Origin: Corticium candelabrum
Lineage: Eukaryota; Porifera; Homoscleromorpha; Homosclerophorida; Plakinidae
Direction of reading: 5' to 3'
Assembly (NCBI RefSeq): GCF_963422355.1
Contig: NC_085092.1
Span: 5,506,877-5,570,876 of the forward strand
Length of the DNA stretch: 64,000 bases
Both the position numbers and the translations under genes were made by a program. Under the pieces are notes generated by a model. It saw only the letters and a list, made by a program, of their open reading frames with translations, was not told the origin of the DNA and made no database searches. Below, one piece after another: positions 56,001 to 64,000 of this stretch. The first letter of the stretch is position 1, and every line of letters begins with the position of its first letter.

Positions 56001-58391
56001 ATTATTGATAGATAGTTATTAAATTAATTTATTAGTTGACTAATTGTTGCACAGTCAATATATACTGTACTAGACACGTTCAGTAGTCTAGTCTGTTGCT
56101 GTGATAGACATGCATTGTGTATTACATAAGACGATTCTTTTCAAAACAGATCAATATTTAATTAGCCAGAACCTAAACAGTAGAATACGCTAGCAAGTAG
56201 TTTGACAAGTTGTACAGTGTACAGTAGCCTTACATTTACAGTCACTGCCGATTCTGGCATTAGCATCAGTGGTAATGCAAGGTGATTACAACAAGTGGCA
56301 TTCCTAGATATGAGCACACAGCCGTCTCAAAGAGTCTAGTTTTCTGACAACACCGTACGATGATAGCACGGTAGACAAGCTTCTAGTGAGAAAGGCGTCT
56401 AGCGGTGTGTCGACTCAACGGTGTTGCAGTGCGTAGTTGAGTTGCCACTTCCGGCTTAGCATGGCGTTCACCACGCAACTTTCCCCTCCCCAAACAAGGT
56501 CTCAAATCGCGCTGTTGACTTCACAGGTGTTCGAACAACGACCCCGTATGTCATACTATGTAACACATGTCTTCCGGGACCGCCGAAGAGTCTTAATCTT
56601 ATGTATTGCAATAAAATGCGTATTTCATCGTGGCGGAGCACGTGGAGCTATATGCGGGGGTGCAGACCGGCGCGTTAGAAAATAAAAGCGAGGTTCTACG
56701 GGACGTTGGCTGACAGACTGCATCAAACTGTATGCACATAATTCATAGTATCTATACACAATGTCCTTCCAGTTGACAGCCTTTGTTCAAAATATTTTTA
56801 CTCAACTCCATCAACAAAGTGACAATTACCCCAACCTCAAAACTACACCAATTCCCATACACCACAAAACAGTCTATCTTAATCAACACAGTGTCGCTAA
56901 TGTAACACTCATTTACATCATTTCTCAATTGGCAAAATCAAATCACAAATACTGTCACATACAAATACACTCACCTTGTTTTTTACTTGTCTATCACAAC
57001 CAGCTGCCACCAATCTCTTCATAATAGACACATGACCACCATTACTTGCATAGTGTAGAGCTGTCCATCCAAACTACCCAGATAACAGACATAACATCAT
57101 GATGTTGTTAGCAGTGAATACAATACTAATACATTTACATCTAGAAACACTGACTATAAAATATAACACATCCAATTCACCATTTCTTCTCACTAAACCC
57201 AATTCCACATAATACATCATAACCTCATTACACCACCAAATGTTTAACAATTCATATCATTTGGACTCCATTGACGTGTCTGCTTGTCTCGAAGCATTTA
57301 AGTCTTGCAAACACTCAATTTGACCTCAAGCCTACATCTGAGGTGACAACCTGCTACATGTCGCTTACTTTTAGCAATAGCACATACAATATCTATTTTA
57401 GTAAAGAAATATACACGCAAAACACAATAACTAGAAGTATCTATGTTAAAACCTTTCTCTACTTTCCACTCTCCTTCATTCATTTTCATGCCCACACTTG
57501 AATAAATATATACGAGTAGGAATGAAATAGTGAAAGGTAAGATAACAATGCCAATCTAGCATGTTTCTTCTCTGTTCTGTGTCTATATCTTACGACACAA
57601 TGTTGGTTCAACTTGCCAGCTGTGACAACCTATTCATTGATTATTCATTGTAAGCACACCAGAGATGCCATTAACATTACTCATTAAATCAATCATTGAA
57701 ACACAACAAACTGCACTCAAATTTCTAACCAATTTATGAACTCAACACAAATCTGACTATCACAATAAACTAACAAGTTGCACATAGTGACACACACTTC
57801 ACATATTACACTGCACTCTCACCCCCTTCTCTTGATACTTCACATTGGCTTCTTTTCTTATAAGTAGATCAACCATATCGGTTGATCCCATACCACACGC
57901 TACTTGAAGAGCAGATGGATCACCACCCAATCCAATACCATACGATTCCTACAAAATATGGAGTCCTCTAAAGTAAAGTCAGTTGTAAACCGTCCATAAC
58001 ATGGGAGTGTGTGTGGACGTGACCATATAGCGAGCGTCATTTGTGTCGGCTAAGCAAGCGCGTATGAGATAGAGGAAACGATTCATTCAATAATCTGGTC
58101 GGTACAAAGTCAGACGTTAGAATCAACGTGACCTCGACTCTTACGTTGAGAAGAATAACATACAAACGACTACAAACATGCTCGCGGCTCGATCACAAAT
58201 TTTGCGATCTAACGTCGAACGCGCTCTCTCTAGTTGAGTTCCCCATCACTCACTCAAATTCTTACCCCAAATTTTGTGACCACGTTCACGTCCGCGTTCT
58301 TGCCGATCACTTCGGCAGCTTTGTGTAAATCTCTATGCACAACTGCATCGAAAAGAGCATCGTTCAAGGCTGAACGCTGGCTTTCCGCCAT
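43778..58391 (-). CDS. Ankyrin-Roc-COR-Death domain protein, copy 2 (probably impaired)
   Basis: Exons: 58391-58266, 57948-57823, 57073-56975, 53940-53851, 53794-53696, 50572-50459, 49254-49120, 49052-48983, 46578-44335, 44275-44228, then the Death segment 44073-43778. Ankyrin, Roc and COR parts are open and phase-matched as in copy 1. Two defects: the lysine-rich exon (copy 1 2029-1946) is deleted, and the Death-exon acceptor reads TATAC instead of TGTAG. Without another acceptor the transcript would read into the intron and lose the Death domain. The Death frame itself is open and similar to copy 1. Start MAESQRSALND is aligned with copy 1. The gene starts only 231 bp from the end of the PDZ gene. 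Confidence 0.72.
44335..46578 (-). CDS. Roc-COR exon (copy 2)
   Basis: A 2,244-nt exon with the same P-loop GEEDAGKS, G3 DRGGQERF and COR blocks as copy 1. Amino acid changes are few and scattered (for example SDGPF to SEGPF, SRVSQ to GRVSQ), and one codon is lost in the acidic insert (EKHHQEGAAD to EKCREGAAD). The acceptor (catag) and donor (GTAAGT) are intact. Confidence 0.88.
46579..48141. other. Intron 8 of copy 2, left part
   Basis: Matches copy 1, except for about 380 extra bases near 47,640-48,020 (from agtgagtgcgacattctgg to gttacccagttcc) that copy 1 lacks. No coding exon recognised. Confidence 0.45.
48142..48627. mobile_element. Small MITE-like element with imperfect inverted ends, copy 2
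   Basis: Counterpart of the element at 6,115-6,620. The ends read accgtataagatgaaatatt and, on the complement of the right side, accgtacaagatgaaacatt. The interior has repeated ttggcag phrases. Confidence 0.45.
51060..51890 (+). pseudogene. OTU-type protease relic with gtcgcc hairpin, copy 2
   Basis: At about 51,595-51,650 the + strand reads VEGDGNCLFRSFPTLF, the OTU catalytic-cysteine block, then loses frame. The upstream palindrome gtcgccatatggcgac (51,071-51,086) with further gtcgcc/ggcaac units may be part of the carrier element end. Homologous to 9,500-10,250. Confidence 0.55.
52640..53565. mobile_element. Degenerate TIR element enclosing the F-box-like frame (copy 2)
   Basis: The left end reads TAGCCTCGTCGTAAGACTAC, then tttttgcacgtgaagtggca and a purine-rich tract. 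The right side (about 53,508-53,555) has the inverted counterpart: gccctctcatg...ctgccacctcacgtgcaaaaag. The outermost right bases are degenerate. Copy 1 carries the same insertion with a damaged left end and the YR retroelement inside. It belongs to the group of TAGYCTCG/CACGTG elements seen elsewhere in the window. Confidence 0.45.
53154..53396 (+). CDS. Small F-box-like open frame, copy 2
   Basis: 80 codons, MQEAASFHN start. The central LSLELLHQILHLYEDRDFLS is F-box-like and 30 residues around it are identical to copy 1, while the edges differ, including a local frame wobble (EGHVFAIAKH versus RHGFVITKH). F-box proteins link substrates to SCF ubiquitin ligases. Expression is unproven. Confidence 0.4.
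   Translation: MQEAASFHNTMNDDEASGAVPVQLCLWHLSLELLHQILHLYEDRDFLSVSRLLVVEYMCLIRHGFVITKHYINCMLLKSL
54943..56720. mobile_element. 1.78-kb DNA element present only in copy 2 (4-bp duplication)
   Basis: The ends CAGTCCGTCAGCTAAGG and (complement) CAGTCTGTCAGCCAACG are inverted. The flanks are CATC on each side (54,939-54,942 and 56,721-56,724), and copy 1 keeps the single CATC at the empty site (17,838-17,841). The interior has an open + frame at 55,691-55,954 (KLFILEEIASLVLDVAPLQR) that I do not recognise. Superfamily unknown. Confidence 0.8.
57074..57822. other. Intron 2 of copy 2 with the empty transposon site
   Basis: About 750 bp of non-coding sequence. The sequence at 57,814-57,830 (actctcacccccttctc) is the unoccupied version of the site where copy 1 carries the 6.7-kb transposon. 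Confidence 0.75.
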
Positions 58392-58622
58392 TTGTTGACA
58401 GACAGCTAACTCAGATTCTACTAAATACGCATGCGTACAAATGGATTGAGTGCTATTCATGTCGCGTGACTTTACAATGTGAAAAAGTTGATAGGGTAAT
58501 CCGGGGCAACTCCGTGACCGGGGCAACTCCGTGAATATCTAACCCTGTTCGAGCGTGAAGCGTCTTACCTCCAGTTTAGGGTTTGAATCTCTTGTACTAT
58601 TAGTAAACTACTTGACGTAGGA
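58392..58622. promoter_or_regulatory. Intergenic space between PDZ gene end and copy 2 start
   Basis: 231 bp. It contains a tandem direct repeat of ccggggcaactccgtga (two units, about 58,501-58,534). It should hold the promoter of the copy 2 gene and the 3' end of the PDZ gene. No TATA box is evident. Confidence 0.4.
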
Positions 58623-60893
58623 TTATGAGTTCCTTAGCAAGTCAATTGCTACTTGAATGGACATCCGGGACGGCGAAGCTACAGCAACAAAATTATTGCT
58701 TTGGTTCCCTAGTTCATTTATGAAAAATAAATGTATTGACAAACAGACAGACAGACAGATAGACAGACACCAAGCACCAACACCAACCCTGTTTGGCTCC
58801 TTACATACCTGATTGTGTTTCACTAGCTAGAGATATCAATCGTTGTTGCAAAATTTTCTGAGGAAGCACACTAGCAGACCACTTTGCTTGTTCATTTTTG
58901 TGCGTTAGTTCTCCAAAAGATTGAAATTCTGTCTGACTTTCACTACCATATTGACTCCGTGGGTCAGCATCTTGTTCACCCTCTAGCTCTGTAACTTGAT
59001 GAGGAAAAGGAGTCGATGCCTGCTCCTCGTTCATTGTGACCACATCTTCTAAGTCCAAGCGCTTCAGTTGTTGACCAACAATTGCCGTGGAATCACCATG
59101 ACTGAATTTGTTCACGTCTTCTATTGTATTACCTTCTTGCTCACCTTCACTGATATAGTCTGAGTCTTCGCTGTCTACTGATGCATTAAAATCCTCGGTA
59201 TAAAACCGTCGGATATGATCTACCAGCTTCTCTTTGTTTGGTTGTCTAACTCCTAGGGTAACTTCCTGCTTATCTGCCACTTCATGAAACATCTTGAGAG
59301 CTTTATTAAAGTCAGTGATTTCCTTATCAGCCAACATGACAATCAAATCTCCATAAAAGAGACCAGATGCAGCTGAACTCTTGACGACAGGCAAAGTTTA
59401 CTTTGTTATTGGATCCTGAAAATCGACCTAAATTGACATCACATACAGAGTATCCAATGTCCAACTCACTTTTATTCTCATTAGTGTCAATCCAAATTCT
59501 CCATTCGTCTTGTATATGAGACACTGTTCTACCTGATGAGGCCACAATTTCTTATTACTCGGTGGCATCTCAACGTTTTGCATCTTATCATCAGGTGAAC
59601 GACGCTGCCAGACTGTCAGTTTCACTTGATTTTGTTCATTACATAACTTCTTCTTTATAGTAGCGAGATCAATGAAAGTGAGATCGATGTAGTTGTTGTC
59701 AATAGAGATCACTCTGTCTCCATACAACAGTGGATATCCAGTGGGAGGGTTGGTTACCAAAACATAATCAGCTCCATCTGGAGTCTGCAAAGAACGAAAA
59801 ACCTCATTGAATCACATGGAAGTAAACAAATCGTTGAATTTAATAAATGGTCAAACTACAAGTAACTGGCTGAGTAACACTGCTAAAACAAAACCAGTCC
59901 TCTAATTTGTGAAGTCAATAACAACATCAATTTGTGCATCTGTCTGTCTGTCTATTTGTTCGTCTGGCTTGTTTGTCTGTCTACCTGTCTGTGTGTCTTC
60001 CCGTCTGTCTATGCATCTGTCTGTCCACCTCTATCTGTGTGTCTGCCTGTCTGTCTATGCATCTGTCTGCCTACCTGTCTGTCCACCTCTGTCTGTGTGT
60101 CTGCCTGTCTGTCTGTGCATCTGCTTGTCTGCCTGCCTGTCCATCTTTCTGTCTGTGTGTCTATCCTTGCATCTGTATGTCTGCCTGTCTCTATTGTTGC
60201 CCTCAAGACGAGCAATCACAAACTATACGACAAACAACAGCAAATAGACTACATGACAAGCACAGACATTTACCAACATTCACTAACAACTCACTCTATA
60301 ACAATAACACATCAACCAATTAGACTACCATGGTCCATGCAAGTTCGATTGCATCACGAGAGAAAGAGAAGAGTGTCGTGTGTGAGCATTACGTCCGTCA
60401 AGATAATTACCTTCCATGATTCAAGCCCAAGGTCAACAAGAGGAGTGGTCACGTTCAGTGAAATCCTCGTTCTACTCCAATAAGCATCGGCAGTCTCTGC
60501 AGTCGGAAGAGCAAGCTTGTGTTGCTTTTGTTGTGCACGTCTACGTATCGAATCAAAGTAAAACAACAACGTCGTTGGCGACTTTCTTCTTTGAACTTGA
60601 TAGTGAAGATATCCAGAGTTCGTTTGACATCGTTTGGCAATCGATTTGAGAGCATCCAAAGACCGTCCCACAAACGATTCGCCGTCTACCTGTGCAATAA
60701 GATCTCCAAGTTCGTCTTTACTGTTGGGCTGATGGTCAGTCACAAGAACCGTTGAAAAATTGCCAGTTGAATCAACAAGCTACACAACATATATTAACTT
60801 ATATCAAAATGTCAGGATGGACAACACACACCTGCACAAGCCGAACGGCTACACAAGAGTCGGAACATTTGGTGATGACTTCCTCTCCCCATT
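58623..60893 (-). CDS. Multi-PDZ domain protein, 3' part, with apparent nonsense codon
   Basis: Exons 60893-60832, 60779-60411, 59784-59470, 59415-58809 and 58678-58623 join in phase to a TAA stop. PDZ-like units: KDELGDLIAQVDGESFVGRS (exon 60779), YPLLYGDRVISIDNNYIDL (exon 59784), and a third split over exons 59784/59415 (NGEFGLTLMRI, then SAASGLFYGDLIVMLADKEI). A disordered acidic tail follows. PDZ scaffolds bind C-terminal tails of membrane and signalling proteins. An in-frame TAA at 59,400-59,398, five codons into exon 59415, would truncate the third PDZ; by position it may replace a CAA or similar codon. The first exons are not identified. Confidence 0.65.
58739..58772. repeat. (CAGA)n-type microsatellite
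   Basis: acaaacagacagacagacagatagacagaca within the last intron of the PDZ gene. Confidence 0.85.
59930..60195. repeat. (TCTG)n imperfect microsatellite
   Basis: About 265 bp of TCTG/TGTC variants in the intron between PDZ exons 60779-60411 and 59784-59470. It generates several long, cysteine-rich low-complexity open frames in both directions that are not genes. Confidence 0.9.
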
Positions 60894-61849
60894 CTCACAT
60901 ATTAGAGCTAGTGGGCAAACTACGACCATCTAGACCAACAACCAACAAATATTAACAAAAAATTCAATTAAATTAGAAACAAATTTTCGATACCAAAATG
61001 AGTAACATGACCACCAAACAAAGTTGCAATAAAATGTTTTGAGTAAAGAACTACTGGATGTTTGAGGATTACGAACCTGAGTTCGTACAAGATCATAAAT
61101 GTGATTGCCTACCCTGTGCAATACACTCTATCTATACAGTGAATCCAACATTGACTGCGTTTTGACCATGGATGTACATTGAGTGCAAGCTGACATATGA
61201 CACGATCATACGACATTTAAACTCCATGGCAATGCGTGGTTACCTTGTCACCGTAATGCTCAATGTGTGTTACACTCGTTTCCATGTGCTTACATTCGTT
61301 TCCATGCAAACTCGTGAGCTTACACAACGTCTAAGCTCCTAAATCGCGTGTAAGCTACATCTAGGCTACAGCGTGTATGCGATACATGCGACCTGGTAAT
61401 GCAGTGACTAACATGACATGTGTGTGTAAAGCTGCCAAAACTATAAGACTAGGTTAACGAATGTAACCACAACCAAACAGGTTTTCAATAGACTTAGTGT
61501 AAGATACTACTGTACTCTCCATCAGTCACGTGCCACAAACATCCAGTCTGCTAATGCTATAATTAACAGGCAATTAGCAATATATTAATTAATTTACAAA
61601 ACTGCATTGTGATAAAAGTTGTAACTACGATGCAAGGCACTATTAGCGCACTTGTCTTTAATTTAAAAAAACACCCTTTAACGCGCGTTACACCGCACAA
61701 TTAATGCAATTACTAAATAATTACTCGCCTTTAACGCGCGTTAATTACCACATTCTTGCTGCATCATCACACCAACAATATATTACAATTAATCCCCATT
61801 AGCGCACAAACATCTGCAAACCCCAAAAGCTACAAAACCCGATCTTTCT
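60894..61849. other. Region between the PDZ gene and the TIR gene
   Basis: Likely upstream exons or promoter of the PDZ gene, not identifiable. Near 61,675-61,745 the phrase ctttaacgcgcgtta occurs twice; its core, taacgcgcgtta, is a perfect 12-bp palindrome. Confidence 0.4.
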
Positions 61850-62299
61850 TCACAACACCATAAAACAACTTGGCCAGCCTTCTGACGTCATCATCCGACT
61901 CCCGCCATCCATCGGCCTCATCGTCCCGAAGAGCGGCGACTTCTCCCGCAGTTCGCGCCACGACATCTCCCTCACGATCGGCAGCACCTTGCCGCCTCGT
62001 CCAGTGCGAAAAACGTAAGAATCGAAGAGAGCGTTCAAATGCTCATTCGCGAATTTCTCAGAAAAAAACGCAAAACTAAAAACGACGATGTAGTAGTCGC
62101 AGGTGGTGATCGCCTGCTCGACTTTCGCTCTGTAGGTGTCGAAGAATGTCAGGCCGATGTCGTGGACGCGAAATCCGAGGTCTGAGAGGTTGAGTGTGAG
62201 TTGGTGAGCGAATGTTTCGTCAGTGGTCGAGTAGCAGACGAAGACGGAGGTCGGATCGCTCTGTGGAGTGACGTCGGGTGAGCTCTGGGTGGAAGACAT
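61850..62299 (-). CDS. TIR-domain protein
   Basis: Frame of 149 codons from ATG 62,299 to a TAA at 61,850-61,852. It reads TSVFVCYSTTDETFAHQLTL (strand A and box 1), LGFRVHDIG, TCDYYIVVFSFAFFSEKFAN followed by EHLNALF, and GGKVLPIVREMSW. These are the TIR fold blocks. The Glu in SEKFANEHL sits where NADase-type TIRs and SARM1 have the catalytic Glu (inference). TIR domains act in immune signalling or NAD cleavage. A preceding exon at about 62,549-62,372 probably belongs to the same gene, so the true start may be upstream. Confidence 0.75.
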   Translation of the reverse strand: MSSTQSSPDVTPQSDPTSVFVCYSTTDETFAHQLTLNLSDLGFRVHDIGLTFFDTYRAKVEQAITTCDYYIVVFSFAFFSEKFANEHLNALFDSYVFRTGRGGKVLPIVREMSWRELREKSPLFGTMRPMDGGSRMMTSEGWPSCFMVL

Positions 62300-62371
62300 C
62301 GTAGTGCAGCCTCACATTAGAAAAACGTACTACAAAATTCCTTGCACAAACAAGCAATTTAACTCACCCAC

Positions 62372-62549
62372 CTTCATTGCGTAGCAGCATTCGTCCGACT
62401 TCACGGTTGACTTTACTAACCGAAAGTATCTTTGCAAATTGTACTCCGTCAACCCACGGACGTTTCATAATCAACTTCAGTAAAGTTCTCCTCTTTTTCC
62501 CAAAATCATCACTGTCATTAAGGGTCAGTGGATCTTTCGGCCATTTCAA
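62372..62549 (-). CDS. Upstream exon of the TIR gene, winged-helix-like
   Basis: Open frame reading DDFGKKRRTLLKLIMKRPWV then FAKILSVSKVNREVGRMLL. A donor at GAAG/GTGGGT joins the acceptor at 62,310 (gtgag/GCTGC) in frame with the TIR ATG. The helix-loop-helix spacing resembles small winged-helix modules such as Z-alpha, but that is a guess. The 5' side meets the transposon end at 62,523, so the rest of the gene may lie beyond the window. Confidence 0.45.
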
Positions 62550-64000
62550 ATTTCAAGTTTTTAATTTTTAAATTTTGAATTTTGAAATTCAATTTCTCAA
62601 TTTTTTGAATTTAAATTTAAATTTTTAATTTAACGTTACCATTTTTTAAAAATTTGCATTAAATTTTTAAATTTTACATTTTTTAAAATATCAAAATTTA
62701 AAATTTTATTATGTCAAATTTGTAAATTTTTAGGTGCAGTATATTAGAAATTGCTTTGCCGACGAGAAAGCGGACGTAGTTGTCTATATGAACTGATTCC
62801 CGGATTTGAACTAACAGAAATGGAACGCTCATCCGTTCTCTCAAATAATTTGAGTACATCAGAAAAAGAGAATTGAAAGAACGAGTAGCAGTGTACGCAG
62901 TAGGGAGTCCAATGGACGGCGAAGGGCTGCATTCCAACGCGTGCTGATACATTGATTCAATTAAACTAGACGCGGTTTTTGCTAATCACATCAGCACGTT
63001 TCCTGTACCGTGTTTCTGCACCTGTACGTACATCGCCTCAGACAGTTACTAATTTTTAGTAACTCGAAGTGCATGGTCACGTCATTACTGTAGATGTAGG
63101 AGTACGATTGGTCCAACCTGCAAGTTGCACTTCATGTCTAGATTTTGTACATCACATAGAACACTACCCGATAGCGCAGATAGAACCTCTACAACCTCAT
63201 GCTGTGTCTCTCCCGTGCCGTGAGAACAGAACCCACACTGACAACACGTGAATTACGAGACCAAATAGTAAAGGCGGACACGCACGCAGTGCTCATGGCA
63301 GGAGGGCCTAGAGAACGTACGTGTACCGTCCTGCTGACACGCTCCTCCCTTCGACGTTACCGCGTCCAACTACTACATTTACGCATGTCGTACTGTACCG
63401 GCAGACCAGTCGCCAATTCAATACCAACTAACTTTACACAAGCAACGTACTGCATGATCGCGTAGAGATCCTCTAGTATCATTATCAACATCAACTAGGG
63501 GTTTCCTCCTGTATCGTTGAAGGACGCCCTCACACTGCACATAGATCACACGCACACACAATAAACAACGGATCCGATTCAAAGACATCGTTTAGCACTC
63601 GGTAGGGGTTTATCCTTAGAGCGTGCGTTGAAAGAATGCTGTCACGTGTTCGGCAAGATCGCTAGCATTACGAGGTTGTGGAGGGCACAATCACGTTGGT
63701 GGTCGATAGTGCTTTGGAAATTCTCCTGGATCGTGAGAGCTGACAGCGCCGACTAACTAAATTTTAGTAGCTACGTAGGCAGATGCGCGAGTTTCCGGAC
63801 AGCCATGCAGACGCGACAAACTTGCAGATTCCCCAACTAATTAGCAGCACGTACAGTATAGGCACATCGCATCAAATTGAGTCACGGATGGACGAGAGAG
63901 AAATTCAAGAAATGGTGAAGGCTGGGCTATCGCACTCAAACATAAGTTATATACTTCGAAGAAGACATCCTGGAGTCAAAGGTTTTTCTGAACGATCCGT
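62523..64000 (+). mobile_element. Second integrase-type transposon copy, left part (runs off window)
   Basis: Starts GGTCAGTGGATCTTTCGGCC and follows the left inverted repeat of the 18,942 element through the AT-rich tract and the distal part. The left 6-bp flank is ATTAAG (62,517-62,522); the right end is outside. It includes the transposase start. Confidence 0.85.
63888..64000 (+). CDS. Transposase 5' end, partial
   Basis: Begins MDEREIQEMVKAGLSHSN and continues YILRRRHPGVKGFSERS to the window end. It keeps the eight N-terminal codons lost in the copy at 20,347. Confidence 0.8.
   Translation, partial: MDEREIQEMVKAGLSHSNISYILRRRHPGVKGFSERS

Noticed and set aside
59909..60483. Long cysteine-, leucine- and serine-rich frames
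   Set aside because: Products of the TCTG microsatellite in overlapping frames, with no biological sequence character.

Overview
The window is nuclear DNA of an animal, most likely a non-bilaterian such as a sponge (an inference from content; no marker gene proves it). Genes are split by short GT..AG introns, some only 60-80 bp. Host proteins are metazoan (mitochondrial thiolase, ankyrin-Roc-COR-Death protein, PDZ and TIR proteins). The spaces are filled with many kinds of transposon. I saw no rRNA or tRNA genes, CRISPR array, or bacterial-style operons.

The backbone is a direct tandem segmental duplication. Copy 1 runs from about 340 to 26,280 and copy 2 from about 42,570 to 58,450. Each holds, left to right, the last five exons of an HADHB-type thiolase on the + strand, then a large minus-strand gene with N-terminal ankyrin repeats, a Roc GTPase, a COR domain and a C-terminal Death domain (DAPK-like order without the kinase). 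The two copies look reciprocally damaged. In copy 1 the thiolase is dead (frameshift and two stops) but the ankyrin-Roc-COR-Death gene reads open through 12 phase-matched exons (about 1,174 aa). In copy 2 the thiolase 3' exons are intact but have no 5' part in the window, and the ankyrin-Roc-COR-Death gene has lost one exon and the acceptor AG of the Death exon.

Because copy 2 mostly lacks the insertions of copy 1, it serves as an empty-site control. In copy 1 a YR retroelement of the DIRS/Ngaro kind (11,476-15,903) entered without target duplication. A 6.7-kb integrase-type DNA transposon with about 1.4-kb inverted repeats (18,942-25,634) made a 6-bp duplication exactly at an ankyrin-exon splice donor. 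That transposon carries, in an intron of its own intact transposase gene, a 1.2-kb element that has inserted into itself in reverse orientation. Copy 2 carries its own 1.78-kb element with a 4-bp duplication (54,943-56,720).

Between the copies (26.3-42.5 kb) lie a RecQ-family helicase gene flanked by inverted repeats, a decayed element containing a RAG1 N-terminal-like segment (zinc-binding motif plus RING), a 9.2-kb MULE with Ulp1-like and SWIM-domain transposase remnants (hosting a hAT fossil, a 9-bp-TSD MITE and a mariner-type MITE), and LTR-retroelement debris ending in a short LTR next to the start of copy 2.

Beyond copy 2 are a multi-PDZ gene (58.6-60.9 kb, minus) with an apparent nonsense codon, a small TIR-domain gene (61.85-62.5 kb, minus), and the left half of another copy of the integrase-type transposon running off the window end.
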